Origin: Pseudomonas graminis
GTDB taxonomy: Bacteria; Pseudomonadota; Gammaproteobacteria; Pseudomonadales; Pseudomonadaceae
Reading direction: 5' to 3'
Length of the DNA: 64,000 bases
Assembly (NCBI RefSeq): GCF_001705435.1
Contig: NZ_MDEN01000060.1
Span: 186,001-250,000, forward strand
The position numbers and the translations under genes were made by a program. Below, piece after piece: positions 43,877-52,562 of the stretch; positions within the stretch are counted from its first letter, which is position 1, and every line of letters starts with the position of its first letter. Under the pieces are notes generated by a model. The model was not told the origin of the DNA. It saw nothing but the letters and a program-made list of their open reading frames with translations, and did no database searches.

Positions 43877-44806
43877 TCAGCGCCCCAGCAGTCGCGCCAG
43901 CCCGACCTTCAGCGGCGTGGGCTCTGGCACTTTGAAGCGCTCAAGCAGACGCTGATTGCTCGCCCGGGAATGCTTGATGTCACCCGAACGCGCCGGCAGG
44001 TAGCTTACCGCTGGCAGGTTCCCCACCACCTCGGCAAGGGCGGCCAGCAGCTCATTCAGCGAAGTCGTCGCGTTCAGGCCGACATTGACCGCGCCCTCTG
44101 CCACCGTCGGCATTTCGATTCCCTGTACCACAAGGTCAACCAGGTCCTCGACGTAGAAGAAGTCGCGGGTCTGCTCGCCATCACCGAAAACGGCAATCGG
44201 CAGGCCGTTTACCGCACGCTCCGCGAAGATGCTGATCACGCCGGAGTACGGCGATGAAGGGTCCTGGCGCGGGCCGAAGATGTTGAAGAAGCGGAACACG
44301 ACAGGCTCGAAACCATGCTGACGGCGATAGAAATCGAAGTAGTGCTCACCGGCCAGTTTGTCTGACGCGTAGGGAGTCAGCGGTGCTTTCGGGGTGTCTT
44401 CGGTGATGGGCTCGCCTTCACCGTTGTTGCCGTACACCGCAGCGCTGGAAGCAAACACCACGCGTTTGATACCGGCCTGGCGCATCGCTTCGCAGACATT
44501 CAGCGTGCCGATGAAATTGCTCTGGTGCGTCTTCACCGGATCATCCACCGAGGCCTGCACCGACGCGACGGCAGCCAGGTGCGCCACGGCCTGGCAACCT
44601 ACCGCCGCTCGGGCCACCAGCGCGGCATCGGCCACATCACCTTCGATCAGCTCGACACGCGGGTTGTCCAGCGGCAGGTTGCTGCGCTTGCCGGTGGACA
44701 GGTCGTCGAGAATGCGCACGGCATAGCCTTTGGCGAGCAGCGCGTCCGTCAGGTGCGAACCGATGAAACCGGCGCCGCCGGTGATGAGGACAGGAGCATC
44801 AGACAT
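43877..44806 (-). CDS. NAD-dependent epimerase/dehydratase (UDP-glucose 4-epimerase-like)
   Basis: A 309-residue extended short-chain dehydrogenase: nucleotide motif LITGGAGFIGSHLTDALL, FASSAAVYGNN with the catalytic Ser, PYASDKLAGEHY with Tyr-x3-Lys, and FRFFNIFGPRQDPSSPYSGV. It probably interconverts UDP-hexoses for surface polysaccharide. ATG 44806 overlaps the end of the gene upstream by 8 bases. Order oprG-epimerase-reductase matches PA4067-PA4069. Confidence 0.9.
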   Translation of the reverse strand: MSDAPVLITGGAGFIGSHLTDALLAKGYAVRILDDLSTGKRSNLPLDNPRVELIEGDVADAALVARAAVGCQAVAHLAAVASVQASVDDPVKTHQSNFIGTLNVCEAMRQAGIKRVVFASSAAVYGNNGEGEPITEDTPKAPLTPYASDKLAGEHYFDFYRRQHGFEPVVFRFFNIFGPRQDPSSPYSGVISIFAERAVNGLPIAVFGDGEQTRDFFYVEDLVDLVVQGIEMPTVAEGAVNVGLNATTSLNELLAALAEVVGNLPAVSYLPARSGDIKHSRASNQRLLERFKVPEPTPLKVGLARLLGR

Positions 44807-45683
44807 GGCGGTAATAGCGGTCCAGTAGGTTGGGCAGGCCGGCACGCCAGGCGCGTGGCTTGATACCGAAAGTGTGGAGAATTTTCTTGCAGGCGAGCAC
44901 GGCGTTCTGCGGCTCCTCGCTGGCGTCCGGACGTGCGGCGTGGGCCTGCGCGGTAGGTACCTCGATCGCCAGCGGGCGCAGCAGACGGGCTTCGGTCAAC
45001 ACGGCCTGACCGAACGCCAGTGGCGTGGTCGCTTCGTGGCCGGCGTAGTGATAAGTACCCCACAGCGGCGCGGCGCAATCGAGCTGTTTGAGCACCGAAA
45101 TGATCACCCTCGCGGCATCGTCGACCGGCGTCGGATTGCCACGACGGTCGTCTGCCAGCAGCAATTCACCAGGGGATTCGGCGCGGCTGAGAAAGCGCCC
45201 CAGTACACCTTCGGCGCTGTCGTCGAGCAGCCAGCCAAAACGCAGCAGCACATGCTGCGGACAGGTTGCCCGCACGCTTTGCTCGATGCGCCACAGGGCC
45301 TGCCCACGGGAACCCAGCGGCACGGGCTCGTCTTTTTCGCTGTAAGCCGTCGCCCGCGAACCGTCGAAAACGCGGTAGCTGGAGGGCTGAACAAGGACGA
45401 TGTTGTGGTGCTGGCACAGTTCAGCGAGACGCTCCACAGAGCGTTCCTGATTATCCAGCCTGTCAGCGCTTACCCGATCCGCCTGAAACCAGTCGAAGTA
45501 GTAAGCGAGATTGATCAAGGCATCCGGGCGGGTGTCATCGAGCAGTTGCGTCAGGCTTGCCGCATCCCAACCGTCTTGCGGTGGGCGCGGCGCGAGGAAT
45601 CCAATGTTCTCCTCGGCACCTAGACGAATCAACGCCTGCCCGAGGGCATTCCCGCCGCCCAATAGCATAAGGCGCATTCGCAT
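44799..45683 (-). CDS. RmlD-like sugar-nucleotide reductase family protein
   Basis: A 294-residue protein of the RmlD/dTDP-4-dehydrorhamnose-reductase-like group. Rossmann start MLLGGGNALGQALIRLGAEE; the segment DALINLAYYFDWFQADR and RFGWLLDD, VLGRFLSRAESPGELLLADD, NPTPVDDAARVI follow RmlD. The usual Tyr-x3-Lys is not obvious, so activity as a reductase is uncertain. The start is ATG 45683 (or 45677). It is coupled to the epimerase and divergent from lhr, 191 bases away. Confidence 0.82.
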   Translation of the reverse strand: MRMRLMLLGGGNALGQALIRLGAEENIGFLAPRPPQDGWDAASLTQLLDDTRPDALINLAYYFDWFQADRVSADRLDNQERSVERLAELCQHHNIVLVQPSSYRVFDGSRATAYSEKDEPVPLGSRGQALWRIEQSVRATCPQHVLLRFGWLLDDSAEGVLGRFLSRAESPGELLLADDRRGNPTPVDDAARVIISVLKQLDCAAPLWGTYHYAGHEATTPLAFGQAVLTEARLLRPLAIEVPTAQAHAARPDASEEPQNAVLACKKILHTFGIKPRAWRAGLPNLLDRYYRHV

Positions 45684-45874
45684 AGAGTCAGCAGGCTCAG
45701 TCTTCAGGTCGATTAAAAATAGGTGAAAAACGTCCGCAAACATAACACGTCGACGGGCAAGTCCCAACAGCCTCGGGCGCGCGGGACTGCGTGAAGCTGT
45801 TGAGGCGCGCCGCCGATCACTTGGCCCGGTATCTGCCTCTTGCATCTGCCTGCCTGCGCCCGCATTAATTAGCG

Positions 45875-48800
45875 ATGAACCTTCCCCAGACACCCGACCC
45901 GGTGCTCGACGCCTTTCATCCGGCGGTCAGCGCGTGGTTTCGCTCGACATTCCCGGCCATTACCGCGGCCCAGGCCCAGGCGTGGCCGCTGATCAAACGC
46001 CGCGAGTCCACGCTGATTGCCGCGCCCACCGGTTCCGGGAAAACCCTGACCGCGTTTCTGGCGGTCATTGATGATCTGGTGCATCAGGGGCTGGAGCGGG
46101 GTGGCGAGCTGCCGAACGAGACTTTCGTGGTGTACGTTTCGCCCCTGAAAGCGCTGTCCAACGACATTCAGATCAATCTGCAAAACCCGTTGGCGGGCAT
46201 CACCGATCAGCTGATTCAGCAAGGTCTGCCCGGGCTGCGCATCACCACTGCCGTGCGCACCGGCGACACGCCGCAGAAAGAACGCACCGCGATGCGTAAA
46301 ACCGCGCCGAACATTTTGGTGACGACGCCGGAGTCGCTCTACGTGCTGCTGGGGTCCGACTCCGGTCGGCGCATGCTCGCGAGCACGCAGACCGTCATCG
46401 TCGATGAGATTCACGCGATCGCGGCCGGCAAGCGCGGCAGTCATCTCGCCCTGACACTGGAGCGTTTACAGGCGCTGTGTGCGAAACCGCTGCTGCGTAT
46501 CGGCCTGTCAGCAACGCAAAAACCTATCGAGCGGGTGTCGCGCTTTCTGGTGGGCAGCGACCCGGTCAGCCGGCCGTGCGCCATCGTCGACATCGGCCAC
46601 GCGCGCCCCCGGGATCTGGCTATCGAAGTGCCGCCTGTGGCCCTGAGCGCCGTGATGTCCAGCGACGTCTGGCAACTGGTCTACGACCGGCTCGCGGTGC
46701 TGGCGCGTGAACATCGCACCACGCTGATTTTCGTCAACACCCGGCGCCTGGCCGAGCGCATGGCGCGGCATTTGAGCGAGCGACTGGGCAACGAGGCCGT
46801 TGCCGCCCACCACGGCAGCATGGCCAAGGAACAGCGGCTCGACGCCGAGCAGCGCCTCAAGCGCGGTGATCTGCAAGTGCTGATTGCCACCGCTTCGCTG
46901 GAGTTGGGGATTGATATCGGTGACGTCGATCTGGTCTGCCAGATCAGCTCGCCCCGCTCCATCGCGTCCTTTTTGCAGCGCGTCGGCCGCTCCGGTCACC
47001 ACGTTGGCGGCACACCCAAGGGGCGGCTGTTCGCGGTTTCCCGGGACGATCTGATCGAGTGCGCGGCGCTGCTGGATTGTGTGCGTCGCGGCGAGCTCGA
47101 CACGCTGGTCATTCCCAAGGCGCCGCTGGATGTGCTGGCGCAGCAGATCATCGCCGAGGTCAGTTGTCAGGAATGGCAGGAGCAGGACCTGCTGGCGCTG
47201 TTCCGCAAGGCTTCGCCCTACGCCTACGTCGATGAAGGCCATTATCAGGCGCTGCTGAGCATGCTCGCCGAAGGCTACAGCGGGCGTCAAGGCGTGCGCG
47301 CGGCGTACCTGCATCGCGACGCGCTGACCCGCACGTTGCGTGGCCGGCGCGGCAGCAAACTCACGGCGGTCACCAGTGGCGGCACGATTCCGGACAACGC
47401 CGATTACAGCGTGGTCTTGGAACCCCAGGCGCTGAACATCGGTACCGTCAACGAAGACTTCGCCGTGGAGAGCGCCGCGGGGGACATCTTCCAGCTGGGC
47501 AACACGTCCTACCGGATTCTGCGGATCGAGTCCGGCCGCGTGCGGGTCGAGGACGCCCACGGCATGCCGCCGAATATTCCGTTCTGGATGGGCGAGGCCC
47601 CGGGGCGCAGCGATGAGTTGTCGTTCGCCGTCGCCCGCTTGCAGGCCGACATCGACGAGCAGCTCAGCGCCCACCCCGGCAATCTTCAGGCCTGCACGGA
47701 CTGGCTGGTAAAAAGCCTGGGCCTGGACCTCGCCAGCGCCGAGCAGATCATTGAATACCTCGCCCGCGCGCACTCGGCCCTGGGCGCGCTGCCGTCACAG
47801 GACACGCTGGTCATCGAGCGCTTTTTCGATCAGTCCGGCGGCACGCAACTGGTGATTCATTCCCCGTTCGGCAGCCGGGTCAATCGCGCGTGGGGGCTAG
47901 CGCTGCGCAAGCGCTTCTGCCGCACCTTCAACTTCGAGCTGCAAGCCGCCGCCAGCGAGGACGCCATCGTGCTGTCGCTGTCCACGGCGCACAGCTTTGC
48001 GCTTGACGAAGTCTGGCGTTATCTCAACGCCGCCACCGCCGAGCATTTACTGATTCAGGCGGTGCTGGATGCGCCGCTGTTCGGCGTGCGCTGGCGCTGG
48101 AACGCCGGGGTCGCATTGGCCCTGCCGCGTTACACCGGCGGACGAAAAGTGGCGCCTCAGTTGCAACGGATCAAGAGCGATGACCTGATCGCCACGGTGT
48201 TTCCGGACCAGATCGCCTGCCTGGAAAATCTGGTGGGCGAGCGGGAAGTGCCGGAGCATCCGCTGATCGAGCAGACCCTGGACGACTGCCTGCACGAAGC
48301 CATGGACGCCGAAAGCTGGCTGAAACTGCTGCGGCGCATGGAGAACGGCGAAGTGCGCCTGGTCAGTCGCGATCTGCCTGCGCCCTCGCCGCTGGCGGCG
48401 GAAATCCTCAACGCCAAGCCGTATGCGTTTCTCGACAACGCGCCGCTGGAAGAACGTCGCACCCAGGCGGTTCTCAATCGGCGCTGGAGCGACCCGGAAT
48501 CCACCGACGATCTCGGCGCGCTGGATGTCGATGCGATCAAAGCGGTGGCCGATGAAGCCTGGCCGCAGCCGCAAAACGTGGATGAGATGCACGAGGCGCT
48601 CATGAGCCTGGGGTGCATCACCGGCGTGGAGGCCCGCGAGCACAGCGACTGGATGAAATGGCTGGAGAGCCTGGCCCGCTCGGGTCGTGGCACGCGCTTG
48701 CAGGTCACCCCGGAACAGGCGCTGTGGATTCCTCTGGAGCGGCTGACGTGTTTGCAGGCGATCTACCCCGCCGCTGAAATGCACCCGCCATTGGCGGCAT

Positions 48801-50188
48801 TGGCCGGGTTCGATGAAGCGTGGACCGAAGACGAAGCGCGCGTCGAAATCGTGCGGGCGCGGCTGGGCGGTTTCGGCCCGCTTACGGTCGCTGACATTGC
48901 CGAGCCACTGGCGCTGACGCAGAACGAAGTCGCCCAGGCACTCGCGCAGCTGGAGAACGAAGGTTACGTGCTGCGCGGTCAGTTCAACCCTGACGCCGGC
49001 AAGGAAGAATGGTGCGAGCGGCATCTGCTGTCGCGAATCCACCGTTACACGGTCAAACGCCTGCGCCGGGAAATCGAGCCGGTGTCGCTGCAGGATTTCA
49101 CCCGATTCCTGTTCGACTGGCAGCATCTGTCTGCCACGACCCAAAGCCAGGGCAAAGCCGCGCTGCCGGAAGTCGTCGCGCAACTGGAAGGTTTCTCGTC
49201 GGCGGCGGGCGCCTGGGACAGTGATCTTCTTCCGGCACGCCTGAAGGACTATTCATCGATCTGGCTGGATGACTTGTGTCGGTCCGGCAAGGTGGTGTGG
49301 ATGCGTCTGACCAGTCGCAACAAGGTTGGCAGCGCTGCGTTGCGCAGTACGCCGATTGTGCTGCTGCCGCGACCGCAGGTCCGCCTGTGGACCGGGCTGA
49401 CCGAACAGCCGGCGCCGACTGAATTATCCCTGCGCGCGCAGAAGGTTCATGAAGTGTTGTCGAGCCAGGGCGCGATGTTTTTCGATGAGCTGACCGGCGA
49501 AGCGCACTTGTTGCGGGCCGAGCTGGAAACGGCACTGCAGGAATTGGTCGGTGCCGGGTTGGTCAATGCCGACAGCTTCGCCGGGCTGCGAGCGCTGATC
49601 ACGCCGGCGAGCAAACGCAGCAGCCACACCAGTCGACGCAATCGCGGCGCGTTCATTGGCGGCATGGACGATGCCGGGCGCTGGGCGTTGTTGCGTCGCG
49701 CGCCGGCGAAAGAAGAAGGCGCGTCACAACGGATCGACAGTGACACGCTGGAGCATGTCGCCGTGACCTTGCTGCGCCGATACGGCGTGGTGTTCTGGCG
49801 CCTGTTGGAGCGCGAGGCGGACTGGCTGCCGACCTGGCGCGAGCTGCTGCGCACGTTCCACAGGCTTGAGGCACGCGGAGAGATTCGCGGCGGGCGCTTC
49901 GTTTCAGGCCTGGCCGGTGAGCAATTCGCATTGCCCGAAGCCATCCCGCTGTTGCGCGAAGTCCGCAACCGCCCATTGGACGGCAGCTTGATTGCCGTCA
50001 GCGGCGTCGACCCGCTCAACCTCGCCGGGACGCTGCTGCCCGGCGCGAAGGTCCCGGCGATAGTGGGCAACAAGCTGGTTTACCGCGACGGCATTCCCAT
50101 CGCCGCCATCATCGCCGGCAAGCCGCAGTACTGGGGCGAGGTGGATGAGGCGCTGATGTTGCAGGTGCGCGATCGGCTGTTCCGGTAG
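45875..50188 (+). CDS. lhr: Large ATP-dependent helicase Lhr
   Basis: A 1437-residue Lhr, a DNA-repair helicase of 3'-5' polarity. Walker A APTGSGKT at residues 50-57, Walker B/DExH VDEIHAIAAGKRGSHLAL near 175, RIGLSATQKP, and motifs IV-VI (FVNTRRLAERMARHL, ASLELGIDIGDVDLVCQ, SFLQRVGRSGH), then the Lhr core winged-helix region and the long C-terminal domain typical of the ~1400-residue form. Induced by mitomycin in studied bacteria. It stands alone, divergent from the RmlD-like gene. Confidence 0.96.
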   Translation: MNLPQTPDPVLDAFHPAVSAWFRSTFPAITAAQAQAWPLIKRRESTLIAAPTGSGKTLTAFLAVIDDLVHQGLERGGELPNETFVVYVSPLKALSNDIQINLQNPLAGITDQLIQQGLPGLRITTAVRTGDTPQKERTAMRKTAPNILVTTPESLYVLLGSDSGRRMLASTQTVIVDEIHAIAAGKRGSHLALTLERLQALCAKPLLRIGLSATQKPIERVSRFLVGSDPVSRPCAIVDIGHARPRDLAIEVPPVALSAVMSSDVWQLVYDRLAVLAREHRTTLIFVNTRRLAERMARHLSERLGNEAVAAHHGSMAKEQRLDAEQRLKRGDLQVLIATASLELGIDIGDVDLVCQISSPRSIASFLQRVGRSGHHVGGTPKGRLFAVSRDDLIECAALLDCVRRGELDTLVIPKAPLDVLAQQIIAEVSCQEWQEQDLLALFRKASPYAYVDEGHYQALLSMLAEGYSGRQGVRAAYLHRDALTRTLRGRRGSKLTAVTSGGTIPDNADYSVVLEPQALNIGTVNEDFAVESAAGDIFQLGNTSYRILRIESGRVRVEDAHGMPPNIPFWMGEAPGRSDELSFAVARLQADIDEQLSAHPGNLQACTDWLVKSLGLDLASAEQIIEYLARAHSALGALPSQDTLVIERFFDQSGGTQLVIHSPFGSRVNRAWGLALRKRFCRTFNFELQAAASEDAIVLSLSTAHSFALDEVWRYLNAATAEHLLIQAVLDAPLFGVRWRWNAGVALALPRYTGGRKVAPQLQRIKSDDLIATVFPDQIACLENLVGEREVPEHPLIEQTLDDCLHEAMDAESWLKLLRRMENGEVRLVSRDLPAPSPLAAEILNAKPYAFLDNAPLEERRTQAVLNRRWSDPESTDDLGALDVDAIKAVADEAWPQPQNVDEMHEALMSLGCITGVEAREHSDWMKWLESLARSGRGTRLQVTPEQALWIPLERLTCLQAIYPAAEMHPPLAALAGFDEAWTEDEARVEIVRARLGGFGPLTVADIAEPLALTQNEVAQALAQLENEGYVLRGQFNPDAGKEEWCERHLLSRIHRYTVKRLRREIEPVSLQDFTRFLFDWQHLSATTQSQGKAALPEVVAQLEGFSSAAGAWDSDLLPARLKDYSSIWLDDLCRSGKVVWMRLTSRNKVGSAALRSTPIVLLPRPQVRLWTGLTEQPAPTELSLRAQKVHEVLSSQGAMFFDELTGEAHLLRAELETALQELVGAGLVNADSFAGLRALITPASKRSSHTSRRNRGAFIGGMDDAGRWALLRRAPAKEEGASQRIDSDTLEHVAVTLLRRYGVVFWRLLEREADWLPTWRELLRTFHRLEARGEIRGGRFVSGLAGEQFALPEAIPLLREVRNRPLDGSLIAVSGVDPLNLAGTLLPGAKVPAIVGNKLVYRDGIPIAAIIAGKPQYWGEVDEALMLQVRDRLFR

Positions 50189-50191
50189 ATC

Positions 50192-52345
50192 TCAAGCCGG
50201 GCTTTCGGACCCGTCCTTGTTCACTACCGAGGTCTTGCCGGGCAGCGCTTGTTGCTCGGCGCCCTCTTCCCCCTCAGGTGCCTGACGATTGTGCGGGCTC
50301 ATTACCAGTTGTGGATAAGTTTGCGCGAAGCGCACATCAGCTGACTTATCCACAAGTCGCTTGAGCCGATCATTGAATGCACGGCTCACCGCGTACTGCC
50401 CGCCCGATGACGTACGGAACTGCGCCGTGATGACAATGCCGTTCATGTCCATTCGATCCAGCCCGAACACCTCCAGCGGCCCCTGCAGTTTGCTCGCCAG
50501 CAGCAAATCATCGCTGATCGACTGGCCCGCTTCACGAATCAGCGAAGTTGCCGCGTCCACGTCGGTGTCGTAGGTGAACTGGAACGAGAAGAAGGCGTAA
50601 GCGAACTGCCGCGACTGGTTGGTGACCGCCTTGATCTGCCCGAACGGCACCGAATGCACGAAGCCCTTGCCGTCGCGAAGACGCAACGTACGGATCGTCA
50701 GGCTCTCGACCGTGCCGGCATGGCCTGAATCCAGCACCACCCAGTCGCCGATGGAGATGGTGTCCTCGATGATGATAAACAGGCCGGTAATAACGTCCTG
50801 CACCAACTGCTGCGAACCGAAGCCGATCGCCAGACCGACAACCCCCGCACCGGCCAGCAGTGGCGCGACGTTGATGCCCAGATTGGCCATGGTCGTGATG
50901 GTGCAGATCACCACGAGGATGATCTTCATCGCGTTGCGCAGCAGCGGCAGGATGGTCTTCACCCGCGTGCTCGGCTGACGCGCGGAACGTCCATTGGCCG
51001 CAGGCTTCAGGGCTTCCTGAATGGCCGTGTCCATTACCACCCACAGCAACCAGGTCACTAGCAGAATCAGGCCGATGCTGCTGAGGGAATCGCTGATCAC
51101 TTTGCCCAGTGCATTGCGTTGGGCAAATTCGAACAGCGAGAAACCCCAGATCCGGCCCAGCAACTCGATGAAGCCGATCGCCAGCGCAATACGCATGACC
51201 GCGTGCAACAGGCTCAGCAGACGCTCCTTGTAAACGCTGTCGGTCCGCGTCTCGGTGGGCTTGAACACGTGCTGGAACAAGGTGCTCAGAAATACCGCGC
51301 CAATCAACAGGACTGTCGTCAGCAACGCGCAACGCAGGGCTTCCTGACTGCCTTCGCCGGCACCGATCAGATTCACCGCCGATACCAGAATCATCAGCAG
51401 GATCGGCAAGTGCCACAGGCTGGAGAAGATCTTCAGCGTCTGCTGCACCGCGGGGCGCGACAGTCGGGCGGCCAGCGGACGGTTGCGGATCAGATGCGCG
51501 ATCGGCCGGCGCATGCGGATGACGACCATGCCAAACATGACCGACGCCATCAGCCCGGTGAACGCCGCGATGCTGGTGGTCACGTTGCCACCGAACAGCC
51601 GGGCAATCTGCGGGCTGGTCAACGCGTCGCTCAACGCCGCGAGAAAGCCGATGATGAACAGCGGATGCGGCGCGTAGTGACGAATGATGCGCACCGCTGG
51701 CCGTTTATGGCCCGAGTTGAACAGCACAATCAGGGACAACAGCACCGAGGTGGAGAAAATCCCGCTGCTGGTCGAGTACGCCAGACACAGCGCCAGCGCG
51801 CGTCCGACCGATGTCGGCATGAAGTGGCTGACGTACAGGGTCAGCGGAAGGCAGATGAGCGCCGGCACCATATAAGGAAGCATATAACCCAGCACCCCGA
51901 CCACGCGATCACGGCGAATCAAAAACCGGTGCCGCGATAGCCGGGTGACGAGGAACGCGCCGATGCGATTGAGCAGCAGGAACGCCCCCGCCCACACCAG
52001 GGACAGCATCACGAAATCGCCGGCGATCCGCCACGCTGAGCGCGACTGCGGCTTGTTGACCAGCGCGTCGATCTCGTCGGCGGCGCGGTCAGCGCGCAGA
52101 CGCCAGGAGTCGAGCAGGTGGCCATCCACATCGAGCTTGTCTTGCACGCTGTCGATGCTGGAACTGATGGCGCCGAGCAATCCGCCCTTGACCAGAATCT
52201 CCGCTTTGGCGGGATCCTCCGGTGCAGAATCGGCGGGTGCTGCAGCGGCAGCGGTTGTTGCGGCGGGGGCGTCAGCGGCTTGAACATTGACGCTGCAAAC
52301 GCTTAACAGCAGGCAAAGCAACAGAAAGGGTTTGAAATTCGGCAA
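50192..52345 (-). CDS. MscS-family mechanosensitive channel (YbiO-like)
   Basis: A 717-residue membrane protein: signal peptide PFLLLCLLLSVCSVNVQA, periplasmic domain, about ten helices and a C-terminal MscS domain (NLGINVAPLLAGAGVVGLAI, FGSQQLVQDVITGLFIIIED, VVLDSGHAGTVESLTIRTLRLRD split in family order). The size and layout resemble E. coli YbiO; it releases solutes on sudden osmotic down-shift. The start is uncertain: TTG 52345 directly before the signal peptide, with AAGGAG 11 bases away, is my choice; the frame is open to 52438. Confidence 0.9.
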   Translation of the reverse strand: MPNFKPFLLLCLLLSVCSVNVQAADAPAATTAAAAAPADSAPEDPAKAEILVKGGLLGAISSSIDSVQDKLDVDGHLLDSWRLRADRAADEIDALVNKPQSRSAWRIAGDFVMLSLVWAGAFLLLNRIGAFLVTRLSRHRFLIRRDRVVGVLGYMLPYMVPALICLPLTLYVSHFMPTSVGRALALCLAYSTSSGIFSTSVLLSLIVLFNSGHKRPAVRIIRHYAPHPLFIIGFLAALSDALTSPQIARLFGGNVTTSIAAFTGLMASVMFGMVVIRMRRPIAHLIRNRPLAARLSRPAVQQTLKIFSSLWHLPILLMILVSAVNLIGAGEGSQEALRCALLTTVLLIGAVFLSTLFQHVFKPTETRTDSVYKERLLSLLHAVMRIALAIGFIELLGRIWGFSLFEFAQRNALGKVISDSLSSIGLILLVTWLLWVVMDTAIQEALKPAANGRSARQPSTRVKTILPLLRNAMKIILVVICTITTMANLGINVAPLLAGAGVVGLAIGFGSQQLVQDVITGLFIIIEDTISIGDWVVLDSGHAGTVESLTIRTLRLRDGKGFVHSVPFGQIKAVTNQSRQFAYAFFSFQFTYDTDVDAATSLIREAGQSISDDLLLASKLQGPLEVFGLDRMDMNGIVITAQFRTSSGGQYAVSRAFNDRLKRLVDKSADVRFAQTYPQLVMSPHNRQAPEGEEGAEQQALPGKTSVVNKDGSESPA

Positions 52346-52562
52346 AACGCGAGTCACTCCTTCGATCAGGGAACCGTGGAAAAAACGGCCCTCTGACACT
52401 GATCGGATTTCACCCGGCAAGTTCGCTCCGACACGCAATCGTCATGTTGGCCGTTGACGGTCCTCTTACCGACAAATGTAACGAACCTTTACCGAGCCGC
52501 TTCGTCGTAGCCTTACGAGGGCGACTGTCTCCAGTGCGCCCGCTCCGCCGAGGATCAACTCC

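Noticed and set aside
48047-49183. Minus-strand frame of 378 codons inside lhr
   Set aside because: It is antisense to the intact Lhr coding region and has no recognisable domain.
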